Source: Trochalopteron elliotii
Lineage: Eukaryota > Chordata > Aves > Passeriformes > Leiothrichidae
Assembly (NCBI GenBank): GCA_024734555.1
Contig: JANPWX010000030.1
Span: forward strand, 1,391,636 to 1,455,635
Direction of reading: 5' to 3'
Length of the DNA stretch: 64,000 bases
Shown here piece by piece: positions 14,194-25,700 of the stretch (within the stretch, counting starts at the first letter, position 1; every line of letters begins with the position of its first letter). The position numbers were made by a program, and so were the translations under genes. The notes beneath the pieces were generated by a model. It was not told the DNA's origin, did not search any database, and saw only the letters and a program-made list of their open reading frames with translations.

Positions 14194-14198
14194 GCAAC

Positions 14199-17100
14199 AA
14201 GAGGGAAAATCTATTTTTTCCAAAACCATTTTAAATATACCAATAGCACCAGTACACAGAACCCTCACTGCATGTTTTGGCTGCTGCTTTTTTCAAAGGG
14301 TAGCCATTAAAACGGAGAACTTGAAGGTGGAAGAGCTGACAGTTACAGTAATGGTGTGTGGCTGGAGCACACCAGATCTAAATGGACCGAAACCCACATC
14401 CCACTCCACACTTGAGTGCATCAGTAGCTAAGGCAACATTTAAGTGCTGATGCAGCATTTAAATTAGTCTACCTTATTTAAGGTCACTTAGGCCTGGTTA
14501 TTCAGCCTCAGACTTGGTTGGTTTTAGTAGATTTTTATATTTGACTTGTTAAGCAGCCATAAAGTATGGATATGTGTCAGATATACATAAAATAGATCAA
14601 AGATTTGGCCTACCAAGATTGATTTTATCTGTAAAATGATAGAGATCCCAGAGTTACAAAGCATATTTATTTTTACTTTTCATATTTATTCTTACTTACT
14701 GTTGAAAGAATTGCCTGAATTCAGCCCTAGAGCAATAACGAACAATAGCTCTTTACAGAAGTATTCCCTATTGCTGATTTTAATCCTTAAATACACTGTA
14801 TACAAATGCAAATAGATAAATAAGGGCATTTGATATTGAGACATATTGTGAAGGGTGATTGTTTCCTAATACTGATGATTATTAATCCCACAGTACTGTA
14901 GAAATGTGTAAAAGTTTGTAGATACACAGTGGGAATTTTGAGAGCAAAGGTAGTTTTATTTGCTTGGTTTGCATCTGCAAAATTAGTTATTATCTTATAT
15001 AAAATAAGTTTTTAAAGCCATTATAGTGATTATTATTTCAGAGTTTATTAAGAGACACTGCTGGAAATAATGGCATTTCAGCTTATTGTTAGCCATATTT
15101 TTAAAGATGAATATTACAGCAGTTTGCTGAATAATTATTTGCCCTGACCACACTAGAGACCACAAAAAATCCTGAATTCATTTTCAGTCAGTATTCCACC
15201 TAATGTCTGCTAAGTGCTTATTGGAGTTTCTTTTTCCATCTCATAAAGATATATTAGTTAGTTGTTTAATTTTAATGCCTATTTTGTCAACTTTTCTTAT
15301 TTTGTATACACTTACAGAAACTCACAAAGTGATTTGTCAGTTAATACATAGCATACTGTTATTGTTTTACTAAGCTTAAATTACCTGCAAAAAAAAAATG
15401 TACAGTTAAAGTTACCCAATTTATTTTCCATGTTATCTAATTAGTATATTCTTATGAAATAAGAAATCCTACCTAATTAAGAGAAGTTGTGTTTGCCTAT
15501 TCTGTAATCACAGTTTATGTATGAGAAGAACATAACCAGACTACATTAATTTAACATAGTCAAGGTACAACAAAAGTACTGCACCTCCAAAGTGGTTCCA
15601 TGCTTACTGAGTCAAAGGAAAAATCTGCTATGTTCACAAGGCTCGAGGTTTATTTTTTATATGAGTGAAAATAGTTGATCTATCTATTACATGAAGTGAC
15701 CCTTACTCTTCTTTCTCACCATGTTTGGTTGTTTTCCTTTTTATTTTTTTCCCTTTATCTAGTGTAATTACCAGCACTGACAAGAGATCATCTTTACTGA
15801 TTGTTTAAAGAATAATACTTCCTCTTTGGTTGTTAAAAATGCCAAAGGTTGTCTTTTATTTTTGCTTTTGCATGAATACAAGCGTAGGTGGAACAATAAC
15901 TTTTTATCATTCATAAGAAGAAGGAAAGAAAAAAGGGGAAAACACTACAGTTTATATGATTTAGTCCCTAAACCTTCATTTCTGGTTTTCAAGACAATTC
16001 CATATACATAGCTTTCAGTGAAACAGAAAACCTCCTTGCAGCCAGCATTCATTTATTTCACTACTAATTGTTGTTCATTTGAAACCCCATTGGTTAAAAT
16101 GTTATGAAAATTGATTTGCCACTTAGAAATACAGTAGGTTTAGTCCTATTCTAGTAAGAATGACATACTGTTTCACTATGTGATAGCAGAACAAAAATAT
16201 AATCTCTTGGAAATTATGTCATTGAGTGTTTGTAGCTGTTATTGTAGCTTTTGTTATGCCACTTTTCTACTCTAAAAAATCTGCATCTGATGTCACCAAT
16301 GTCAATGTGCTTAGAAATACAGTGTAAATATAAACAAATGACAGTTTGAATAACTGCACTAAAAGATATTTTATTCATTTAAAAATAAATTTCTCAAACA
16401 TTCTAGGAATTATTTTTTTAGATTTTCAGTAGGATGTTTATTAAATGTCTTCTATCTTTAAATTATGTCAACTTTTAGTCCAATTTCTAGATAAGTCTTT
16501 TTGTTTCTGTAACAGCTCTGTCCCTCTGCTTTGTCCTTACTAAGCTTTACAAGGTCTTCAAGAGCATCATCTAACATAAGCACAATATTGCAGAAGTAAA
16601 CATGTACCAAGACAGATGTTTTGCATATGACTTTTAATTAAGAAAATATTTGAACGATTTTATGACCTCCTCAATGTCAAAAAAGAAAATTTTGCCTGAG
16701 GGTTAATTAACATCCTGCAGACTTTATGACATTGCAGCTATTCATTGCTGGATTCTTGCTAACAGTAGGAACGATTTCATATTTAGGTTTATATTCACTT
16801 CTTTTTTTTATTAAATTAAAAAATCCCATGTATTGTTCTCTACTAAGGTAATGTATACACTATCATGGAAGGCAAAAAAATGCACAAAAGATAGGGTTAC
16901 ATAATGACTTTCCCTCTATATTTTATTAACTCATAATAGCCAGAGAATTATTTTATTTTTCTGAAATAAATTTGTGGACATGGCATATGTATGTTCTTTT
17001 GCATTAAAAGTTAAGAAATTTTTCTCAGTCCCATACTCACGTATTATTTCTCACACAACATTTTCTAAAGATAATTTTGTAAAAGAGCGTGTTTTTATCT

Positions 17101-17416
17101 GTATGCCAGAAAAATGTATAATTTAAATGAAATTATTTATATATCCATAAAAACCAGCAATATGTATACAAGAGGATAATATATGCATTCAGTAACAGCA
17201 TTTTAAAAAAAAATTATATATTTGTTATAAATAGTTTAAAAGCTGCTTTATGATAATTCAAAGAGATGCATAACGTTCATTCAACACTGAATAATATACA
17301 TGTGGAAACAGACAAAATAAGGTGTATTAGTTACTTTAAAGTTTTATTATCTGCTGTAACTTAAACATTTGGTAACTTATTCTCCTTTTAAATCTCCTTT
17401 CTCCCCAATTCTTTAG
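14199..17416. other. AT-rich non-coding sequence, no gene seen
   Basis: Very AT-rich, with many T and A runs and no open frame beyond about 72 codons. No recognisable transposon and no good splice-site pair was seen until the pyrimidine tract that leads into the exon candidate at 17417. Confidence 0.6.
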
Positions 17417-17525
17417 ACAGTGGTTGCATGAGGATGGTTTGCTCCTCTTCATGTAAAGCGGGAATCACTGATATTATGATACCTGAATTGGGATTCAGAT
17501 CCAGTCAAAGGGGCTCACACAAAAG
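17417..17525 (+). other. Candidate exon, 109 bp, unknown gene
   Basis: The interval is bounded by a strong acceptor and a strong donor. Upstream is a long pyrimidine tract (about 17381-17416, with TCTCCTTT, CTCCTTTCTCCCC and a final CTTTAG), and downstream is AAAAG followed by GTAAGTGA. One of the three frames (starting at the third base) is open throughout, about 35 codons, and includes two Met codons near its start (MRMV). The other two frames carry stops. The peptide has several Cys and Ser residues early (VCSSSC) and a basic end (QRGSHK). I do not recognise the protein. A length of 109 bp is typical of vertebrate internal exons but not a multiple of three. It could be a coding exon, a non-coding RNA exon or a cryptic one. 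Open by chance over 109 bp in one of three frames is not improbable, so the splice sites are the main evidence. Confidence 0.35.
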
Positions 17526-18168
17526 GTAAGTGACTACCTGTCTTCTGTGTATGCATGTAAGGTAGATGTCTGTCTGTGCAAGCCTGTTTTAATTCTTCTT
17601 AGAGTCAAGGGAGAGCTGATCAGCTCAGGTCACACAATAAGCCAGTCAATCCCAAAGTAAATAAACAGTTAGGATTTCCTCCCTTGCATGGAGATGGCCA
17701 CAGCAAGATGTCCTGAGCTTGAAATAAGTCTAACTTCTGCTACCTAAGAATAGGGTTCTGGGTCTTTAGAAGACTTAGATCCGGCCATGAAACCTCCACC
17801 TGCTGCTTCAGAAGGTGGGAATCCTCCCACAAATCTGTGTTGTGCCCTCTAGCTCTGCGTAGGCACTCCAGGAGTGTTTCAAATGGTGCTGGATCCTGAT
17901 CAGGAACAAGGAGGCCCTGCTGGTTTCCCAAACTGGAAAATGACCTGCTTTTTACTTTGAACAAGTCCTTTATTTCTGAGATCTGCAATAACATATTTAT
18001 AAAACCAAGACCCAATAAGTAAAAGTATTAGATAAATGTTCTAAATTCTTCTATGTAAGCCTCAAAGTACTGCTGTGTGGTAAGTTGCTTTTAACAATCT
18101 AGCCTTGGTTAGGAGACTGGATTAGAGGTCCATATAACAACAGAATATTGTTATGTGGAAAACACCAA

Positions 18169-18183
18169 ATATATATATATATA
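18169..18183. repeat. (TA)n microsatellite
   Basis: Fifteen bases of alternating A and T, a simple repeat. Confidence 0.9.
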
Positions 18184-18387
18184 AAATTTAATATTTTTAT
18201 TTTAGAATTATTAGCTACATTATCTCTATATACATATTAAGAAATAGATTAATCAAAATTTTTGAATCCCAAGATAAGGAACAACCTCAATAAACCAGCT
18301 TGAAATCAAGACAATTTTAATTGACAAAAGTTGGTAGTGTTGTCTTGCATAGGTATACAGGCAGTGAAGGATAAATTGAAATGACTT

Positions 18388-18413
18388 GAGAGGCTCCAGG
18401 GAGAGGCTCCAGG
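18388..18413. repeat. Perfect 13-bp tandem duplication
   Basis: GAGAGGCTCCAGG occurs twice in direct succession (18388-18400 and 18401-18413) with no mismatch, suggesting a recent slippage event. Confidence 0.9.
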
Positions 18414-19351
18414 TTTTCTTTTAAAATTAGCATTTTTATAACTGTTCATAAAAAAGCTTAGTCAAAAAATTGGTATGTGAACACTCTCACAACAGAAAAC
18501 ATTTGCATTCCATCTGACTCTTGAATCAGAGTATTTCCTGCCTGTGGGGCAGGAGATGGGGCAGCATTTCATGCCATCATTTGGCCTCAATATTGAGGCA
18601 GCTATCAGACTGAATAGTTCCTGACATTCCTGAGCAATGTTTATTGTGGTATTGATGCTCTCTAATGAAAAAAGGCTACAAGGTCAATTTATTTTATGCG
18701 GACCAGAAAACAGCTACTAAAGATAACTACTTTTGATCATGTACTCTAGATTTTATAGCTACCTACAAGCAGTCAATGATTCTGTATTCACGGCTCATAA
18801 AAAATAACATCATCCTTAACATAGCTGGAGAGGTCAGGTGAACCATACTTAAGAATGTTTCTCACACATATCTTCAAGAATCCTAATCACTCAACTCTGA
18901 TTAAAATCAGAGAAGCTGCCCACTTTGGAAAAATTATATATCCTGAGAAGCTTTAAATATGCATGCAATATACTTGCACAAAGATAAACCATTGATAACT
19001 GGAGGTGACACAGAAACACTGTCCACACAGTTTTGACTTCTTGCCATGTCTGTAATTCAAATCTTATATAATTTTTTAATAAAACTTTTAGGTTGTATTA
19101 CTTAGCACCAAAAATTAGAAAAGGGCAAAGCAAAAGATTCAAATTATGCTTCCATTTAGGCATTTATTGTCTCATAATGCACTATTTTTTTTTTTAATAA
19201 ATTTTGCCTTCACACATTTTATTTCAGTGAGGTGATGAGAAGACCACAATTTTGGTGTGGGACACTGTTCTGTAAATGCTCATCATCCTCAATTTTAAAT
19301 GCTTCTTCCCATGACTGCTTTTCAAGTGAATGACATATTTCAGGATGGTTC

Positions 19352-19740
19352 TGTGTCAGAGCCCTGAGAGCCCTAACAGATCTGAATGGCCCTGATCAGC
19401 CCCACTGAGCTTCTCATGGGTCCAGGAGGCCCATTTCAGCTCAGCCCAGGACCTCCATTCCCTGCCTGAGCTATCCTAAAAGGGCCGCCAGCTCTCACTC
19501 CATCTCCTGGATGGATCTGGAATGCACAGTGTGGTCATGTCTCCAGCCCTGTCTCCTGCTTCCCCTCACCAGGTTCCCCGGCTTGCTGTGGATGGACTCT
19601 GTTCCCAGCACCTGGCTCTGCCTGCCATGCTCAGATCTTGTGGGATGATGCCCCACTGCTAAGGTCACAATCTATGCTGGGGTCACCCTCAGTTCCCCTT
19701 CCCTTGGCAAGCAGACAATAGTATTTTTCTCCTGGCTTCA
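19352..19740. other. GC-rich block of about 390 bp, possible interspersed repeat
   Basis: This block is markedly richer in G and C, and in CCC/CTC pyrimidine runs, than everything around it. The change is abrupt on both sides: AT-rich sequence before about 19350 and again after about 19740. The left edge reads TGTGTCAGAGCCCTGAG, and the TG start with sharp borders suggests an inserted element such as an LTR. No AATAAA was seen on either strand inside it, no TATA box, and no target-site duplication. Both strands are broken by stops, so it is not a coding exon. A GC-rich satellite monomer or an old retroelement fragment is possible. I cannot name a family. Confidence 0.35.
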
Positions 19741-22700
19741 CCTTCTTCCTTGTAAGATACTACTTTTGAAATCACTAAAGGACCTAGGCCTATGTATATC
19801 ATGAAGGATTTAGCAAAATATTTTCTGAATGCTTAGTCATTTTTGGCTCACATTTCACTGGCAGTTTTTTTATTTCCATGATGTTGGAAATCACTGCTGC
19901 TTCATATGCAGTAATAATCAAGTGAGGGTAGAGGAACAGAAAATATACACAGTTTTCTAAATAAAAGGGAGAAAGCAGCTAGTAATCTCCCAAATGTACT
20001 GTCTTCTAGTGTGAACTTCTGTAGCACTTCAGTAGCCCTTTTTACAAATTTTAAATTAAATCTTTGATTTCAAAGAGTCTAGCCTTTTAAATTTCTGGCA
20101 TTCGCTCTACTGTAAAAAACACACACATTAAATCATAACACTGCCTAATGTTTTTCTTTTTACCTGAGATGAACTAGAAAGCAGCAAGCTTGCTGACATC
20201 AGTTTTCATGTTGCTCAACAGTTCTGACAAGCAGATGTGAAAATTCAAGTGTATCATGATTTACAAAGTCAGCCTCTGACTTGGTGTTAGCAATGCAAAG
20301 GGGATGCCTGCCTCACGGATGCATCCTTTTCCTGCATTTCCAATGCCTCTGCACTCAGCTGCTTTAATGTAGTGCAAAAAGAAGGATCATCCACTACACC
20401 CTTCAGTACAAGGTTCCCTTCCATCACCTGTAGACTAAACTCAAGAGCCAGCAAAACATAATTTGAAAGTGGAATTAAAGGCTTGTATCCCCTCTTCTTA
20501 GAGATAAATGTTACCCAGTATGAGTGTTATTTCCTTTCAAAAGTCAAGCTGAAATTCAGCTGCTGTAAGTGTATTCATCTCTTTGCAGTCTCAGCAACTT
20601 TGTCCCATGTAAATAGTGTGGTCTTAATAAATAAATACTGAAGCACAGCTGGTGTTGGCAAGATATCACTGTTAGGTTGCTGCAGCATGCAATCTCCAGT
20701 GAGTGTTGCTAATTATTCTCAGAACTGGGAAATATAGGGGAAAGGAATGCAGACGAGAGTCAACAGAGCCTGGAACAAAAACCAAGGGATGTTTTCCATA
20801 GTCCACAGTGAGGACATCCGAACACCATGAAGGCAAGTGTTTCACCAAACTTGGTTCTGAATTATTCCCATACCAAAAAAAGGTTTAATAGCCACAGTGG
20901 CATAAAGCTGTAGCTACATATTTGCTGCTTAAAATTCATACCATTTTTTTGAGAGGAAAACAATGGAAGTTGAAATATTTAAAAAATCTGAAAAATAGTC
21001 ACAAACTAAAACCAAAGAAAATGAGCTCAAAGAAGTCCTGACTAAATTAGTCAGCTGGAAGATAAACAATTTTTCTTTTCTCCTCTGCTTTGCTGGCAGT
21101 ATGTAATCATGTATCTTTGAACACAGAAGTCCAAATTTTGGGTTATCTGCCACAAAGAAGAAGCAGACAACTATCAACATTTAGTCACATAACAGAGAAG
21201 CAGTGTGTGAGCTGACATTTTTCTAGTTAAAAAGGAATTCTTGTATCTTTATATTTTTAAAAAGATGGCAGACAAAGAGAGCAACCGCTGCACTTCGTAT
21301 AGATTTTTCTTGTATTTTGTTCTCAGACTGTTGCCTGTCAATACTTATGCTTTTTTGGCTTGCAGATGTGCTACTGCCTAACTGAGCTGAGTGCCAATTA
21401 GCTGGGGTAGAGCACAGCCCAAGTTTCCTCACCCCCTTTTGAACAAAAATTTATTCCAAAATTAGTGGGTAAAATTACTCAAGTATTAAAACTATTGAGT
21501 GTATTTAGCAGACATGATCTTAACTGTGTGACTGACAGTTTTAGAAAGGGTGAATTAAAATTGGGTGTCTGATGGCAGTCTCCTAACACAACTTGCATAT
21601 CAAAGTAACTTAAGCTTCATCTACCGTAGAAGGAAAATCACAACATATTTTCTGGCTATATCATTTTCTTATCATTTCAACAGCATTTGAAGCAAAATAT
21701 AAAAAGATACTGAACTTGGAGTTTCAATTATTTGAATTAACTTTCCTAGCCATTCATAGTTGACTAACTTCCAGGTATCCAGAACTCAGATTCTAGAGAC
21801 AATAGAGGAAAACATGGGGCAATACTGAGAATATTAAATAGAAAAATGGGAAGGTTCTGAAAAAGTAATACAGAGGTTAAAGTCTAGGTGCTCAATTATG
21901 CGAGCATTAGAAGGAACAAATTTTAGCTTAGTAGGCAGGAAGTGTTTGAACCATTGCATTTATATGCAGGTTGGTATGATGGGAATAGAAGAAGGTAATG
22001 CAAAAAGAGAAGCATCTCTTAATTGCAATTGTATCAGAGGGAAATGCAGAAAGAGGAACGCTGAATGAAGCATTCAAAATATGAGAGCGTATGCTAGACA
22101 ACTGTAGTTTCCTTTTTAAACTTTGAGATTATTATGCTACATTTAATAAAGAACATCTTAATTTGAACACTTGAGAAACTAAGAAAACAAATCTTGGGAA
22201 CTTTGTTTATGTATATATGAAAACCTATAGGGAGCTTGGTCCACTATAAAAGAAAATTAATTAAATTGCTCAGCTTGGTTTTTTTTTTTTCCTTTTTCAA
22301 GGACTTATTTTAATGTTTATATCATGCAGAATGCTATTGTAAAACATGATGCAGAAGTGTGACTTCAGGTGCTACATAATTCCCTTGCTTGGAGGCATGG
22401 AGCTCCTGGTTTGAATACTCTTGTGACTGTTATAAATAAAAAGTTTTGACTAACTGCCTTTCCTCCACTGAGACACGGAAGATCCCCTCAGGCTGCTAAT
22501 GTGTTTGTAGTTAATAAGTGAATGCCACTCAAAAACTAATCCCAAATCAGTGTTATTTCCTGTTTTACCACTAATGTTTTTGGGTTGTTTGGGCTTGCTG
22601 GTTTTTCTCATTTTTAAATGGTGTCTGAAGTGAAGTGATAGGGCTGAAGTTTCAGTTCTCATTTGGTAATTGAACACTTTTATTTACTGGTAAACTGTTG

Positions 22701-25700
22701 CTTTGAAGGAGAACACAAACTGGCTAGAGAGTTACCTAGCCAACATAATGTGCATAGCTAGAAACTATAAAAATGCTGCAAAATAGGCCCAATGAGGAAA
22801 GGCTTCATTATGATGCCAGAAGAGCTGGGTCAGAGGGGACAATTTTTGTGAGGCAAGGAGAAAACTCAAGCCTTTAAATGGTTTGGGGTTTTTTTTTCAG
22901 CTTTAGACATGGATGAGAGCATAAAAAACTTTAATTTACAGCATGTTTAGTAAAGTTTTTTGAAAGCATGTGTGTAAATAACGTTCCAAACTTTGCTATA
23001 TTAGGACTGGTATTTCAAGGGATATTTTAAATGCTACATGTTTTCTCCAAATACACATTTGTGTATGGTATGTGTGATACTATGCAATCTATTTGGTTTA
23101 GATTTGCCATGCGTTGCCCTTTGCAGCTACAAACCATCACCATAGCTGATTCTAAGCCAGAGCCTCAGCTGTGCCTTGGTAGACCAGGTTTCTGAGGAAG
23201 ACCATGAAGCCATAACTTTCTAAACGTTTACTTATGCCTTACAATACGTCAAGATAGATAAGTCAGTAAACAGATTACAGGGGAAGTTGGAAAGAAAAGG
23301 AAGAGCTGATCTTTAATGCACAAGAACCTAGAGTCACTTAAGGATTGCAACAGAAAACAAAAAGAGAAACACTTCAGAATATGATTCTGGTTCAACCAGT
23401 GTGACAGAGAGAAGTCATTTAACTTTCCATAGTATGTTACTTTTTTCCAGTACTGAACTTGGAAATAGCACTTAAGTAACAGATTTTGGACTGACACTTG
23501 TCTGAAATAACTTTCATGGCATGTGATTGTAGCCAGAAGAAAAAAAAAATTAAAATTTGAAGAAAAATGTAGAGCTTAGCATCATTGTGAAGGTAACTGG
23601 GAGCAGGACAGAGGCAGTTTTTGCCACACAAGATTTTGGTGGGCCTGCATCTTCAGCATGGTAGGCCATTCTTGTCTCTGCATCTCAGGAAGGGACAAAG
23701 TGGAGAAGGCAAAGGATAACTAAAATTATGGAAGAGATGGAACAGTTGGCTTATGAAAAGAGAATAAAATATCAGTGATGCTCCACCTAGGAGTGAAGTA
23801 TGAAAAAAGTTTACTAAATCATAAAGATGGCAGGCTTACACCTTGGCACCTAAGCCTGCAGTAATAAAACTAAATGGCAGTTCAAGAAAAACTGCTGGAG
23901 TTTAATTTAAAACAGATAAAGGAGCGTATTTCTTCTTGCTGATAGAAAGTTTCTGGAATGATTTGCCATAAGCAGTTGTGATTGTAGGTGATAGAGACAC
24001 AAAAATTAAGTAGATAAATTTTTGGACAGCAGGTCCATGAAAATACAATTAAATAAGATGCAAGACTGTACCCTCTAGCATGCTTATTGCAAGAATTGTG
24101 GAGGATGGGGGAGTAGGTACAGAATGTATGGCAGGGAGTGGCCAGGTTTATGAGCCTCCTTTAAACAGTTTCTCTTACAGCTATCAGCTACAGTCTTTAC
24201 TGGGTTGAACTCAGACAACAGTCCAACAAAATCTTCAAGCCCTTTCCAAGAAGAGATGGGGGAAGGTTATGGAGAAAAGAGCAGGGAGGAATCACATGAC
24301 CACCTGTGCCAAGGAATGGAAAAGAGAAGTGAGTGTGAGAGTCAAAGGATCAAAAAATGTAAAAACAGAGGGAAGTGTGAGTGCAGGCACTGAACAAGCA
24401 ATTTCATTGTTTCCTGATGGCCAAGGAGCCAGCAGACATTGCCTAACAGAGTGAGGTTGGACGTGTTCACTGCCTTGTCCATCCTCTTTTCAGGAAGCTA
24501 TTTTGTGAAAGGGCTGTACCCTATTCAGGGCAGTAGGATCCAGATTTCTAGAGGAAAAGCTAATGGCACTGTACTGTAAAAAGCTACAGCCTTTGGCACC
24601 AGCTGCAGGAGTACAGTCTGGATGCACTAGTGATGGGTTCACAGGGTGGCAATGGTGCATGGATGCTTTGCAGAGGGACAAGCAGGAATATAACCAAGCA
24701 CCACAGATGAGTGTTGTCCATTGTGGGGATTCCCACCATAGTCACCCCTCAAATGATGCTGACTGGGGTTGTCTGATGTAAAATATGTATTTTACCTGTC
24801 TACCTTAGCCTCACATTAAAGTGATCTAGAAACTACAAGCAAGCATTTTTATTAGCTCAAAGGTTCTTTTGTGTAAAAAAGGGAACAAGTCAAATATTTT
24901 TAAAGACTTTCATTGATTTTTTTTAATAAGCAAGGAGTTGGAGGTGATGACATAGTAATTATCATACTTGACAGAAATTCCAGTATGAACATGAGAGAAG
25001 GGTTTTCTTTTTAGGATTCAGTACTAATTGAAGTTCTGAAGCTACTACGCTGCACCTAGCCTAAGCAGAATACTCCCAAAGCAAACAATATTTGCATTTA
25101 TTGAAGAACATACCAATTTCTGTAACATATATGTTTACAAATTTCAATTATACCTGTCCAGTGTCACAGTTGGTTCTTTACTCTTGTCTTAGATTTTCGT
25201 GAGATCATGACAAAACGATGACAAACAACCTTCTACTATTATTTCCTTTTTTTGACAGAAGTGAGAAGTTATTTGTGCGAATGTTGGCTTCTCACCTCCC
25301 ATTTCTGCTTCATTCTCCAGAAACTGGAGTATTGGCTTTAGTAAAACAGTACATCTTATACAGATGTGAGGTAGGTTAGGCTTTGAGATACTTCTGGATA
25401 CAGAGAAAGATGAGACTATTTTGTATTTTAAGAAATGGCTTGTGGGATAAATATGTGGTTTAAAATTATACTATGTACATATAATATTGTCCCAGCTTGA
25501 TATTATAGCTTAAAAACCATATAAACGTGTCTGAATTACAAAGTTTTCCTGTTTTTGAAGAACTGTTTTGATGACCTAGGTAATTACATGGGAGCCTGAA
25601 ATGAGTCCTGATTTCAATATAATTATCCATCTACTCCTTCAATGCTTTTCCTTCATACACAATAGCTATGGGTCTCAGCTGCTTCAGACTATCTTCCACT

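Larger units (their letters stand above)
17526..19351. other. Non-coding sequence, partly GC-richer, with two palindromes
   Basis: Positions 17580-17990 are clearly less AT-rich than the surroundings and contain perfect palindromes at 17613-17626 (GAGCTGATCAGCTC) and 17894-17905 (TCCTGATCAGGA). A minus-strand frame of 91 codons is open over 17740-18015 with no recognised domain. Further right are a (TA)n run at 18169-18183 and a perfect 13-bp tandem duplication at 18388-18413. Because it lies directly downstream of the exon candidate, this patch could be conserved or transcribed, but the sequence alone does not show it. Confidence 0.5.

Noticed and set aside
17740..18015. Minus-strand frame of 91 codons
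   Set aside because: No domain recognised and no splice sites that suit it; kept only as a remark on the GC-richer patch.
24180..24390. Possible plus-strand exon after TTTCTCTTACAG, with two open frames
   Set aside because: The openness is explained by purine-rich composition lacking T. No donor of quality follows.
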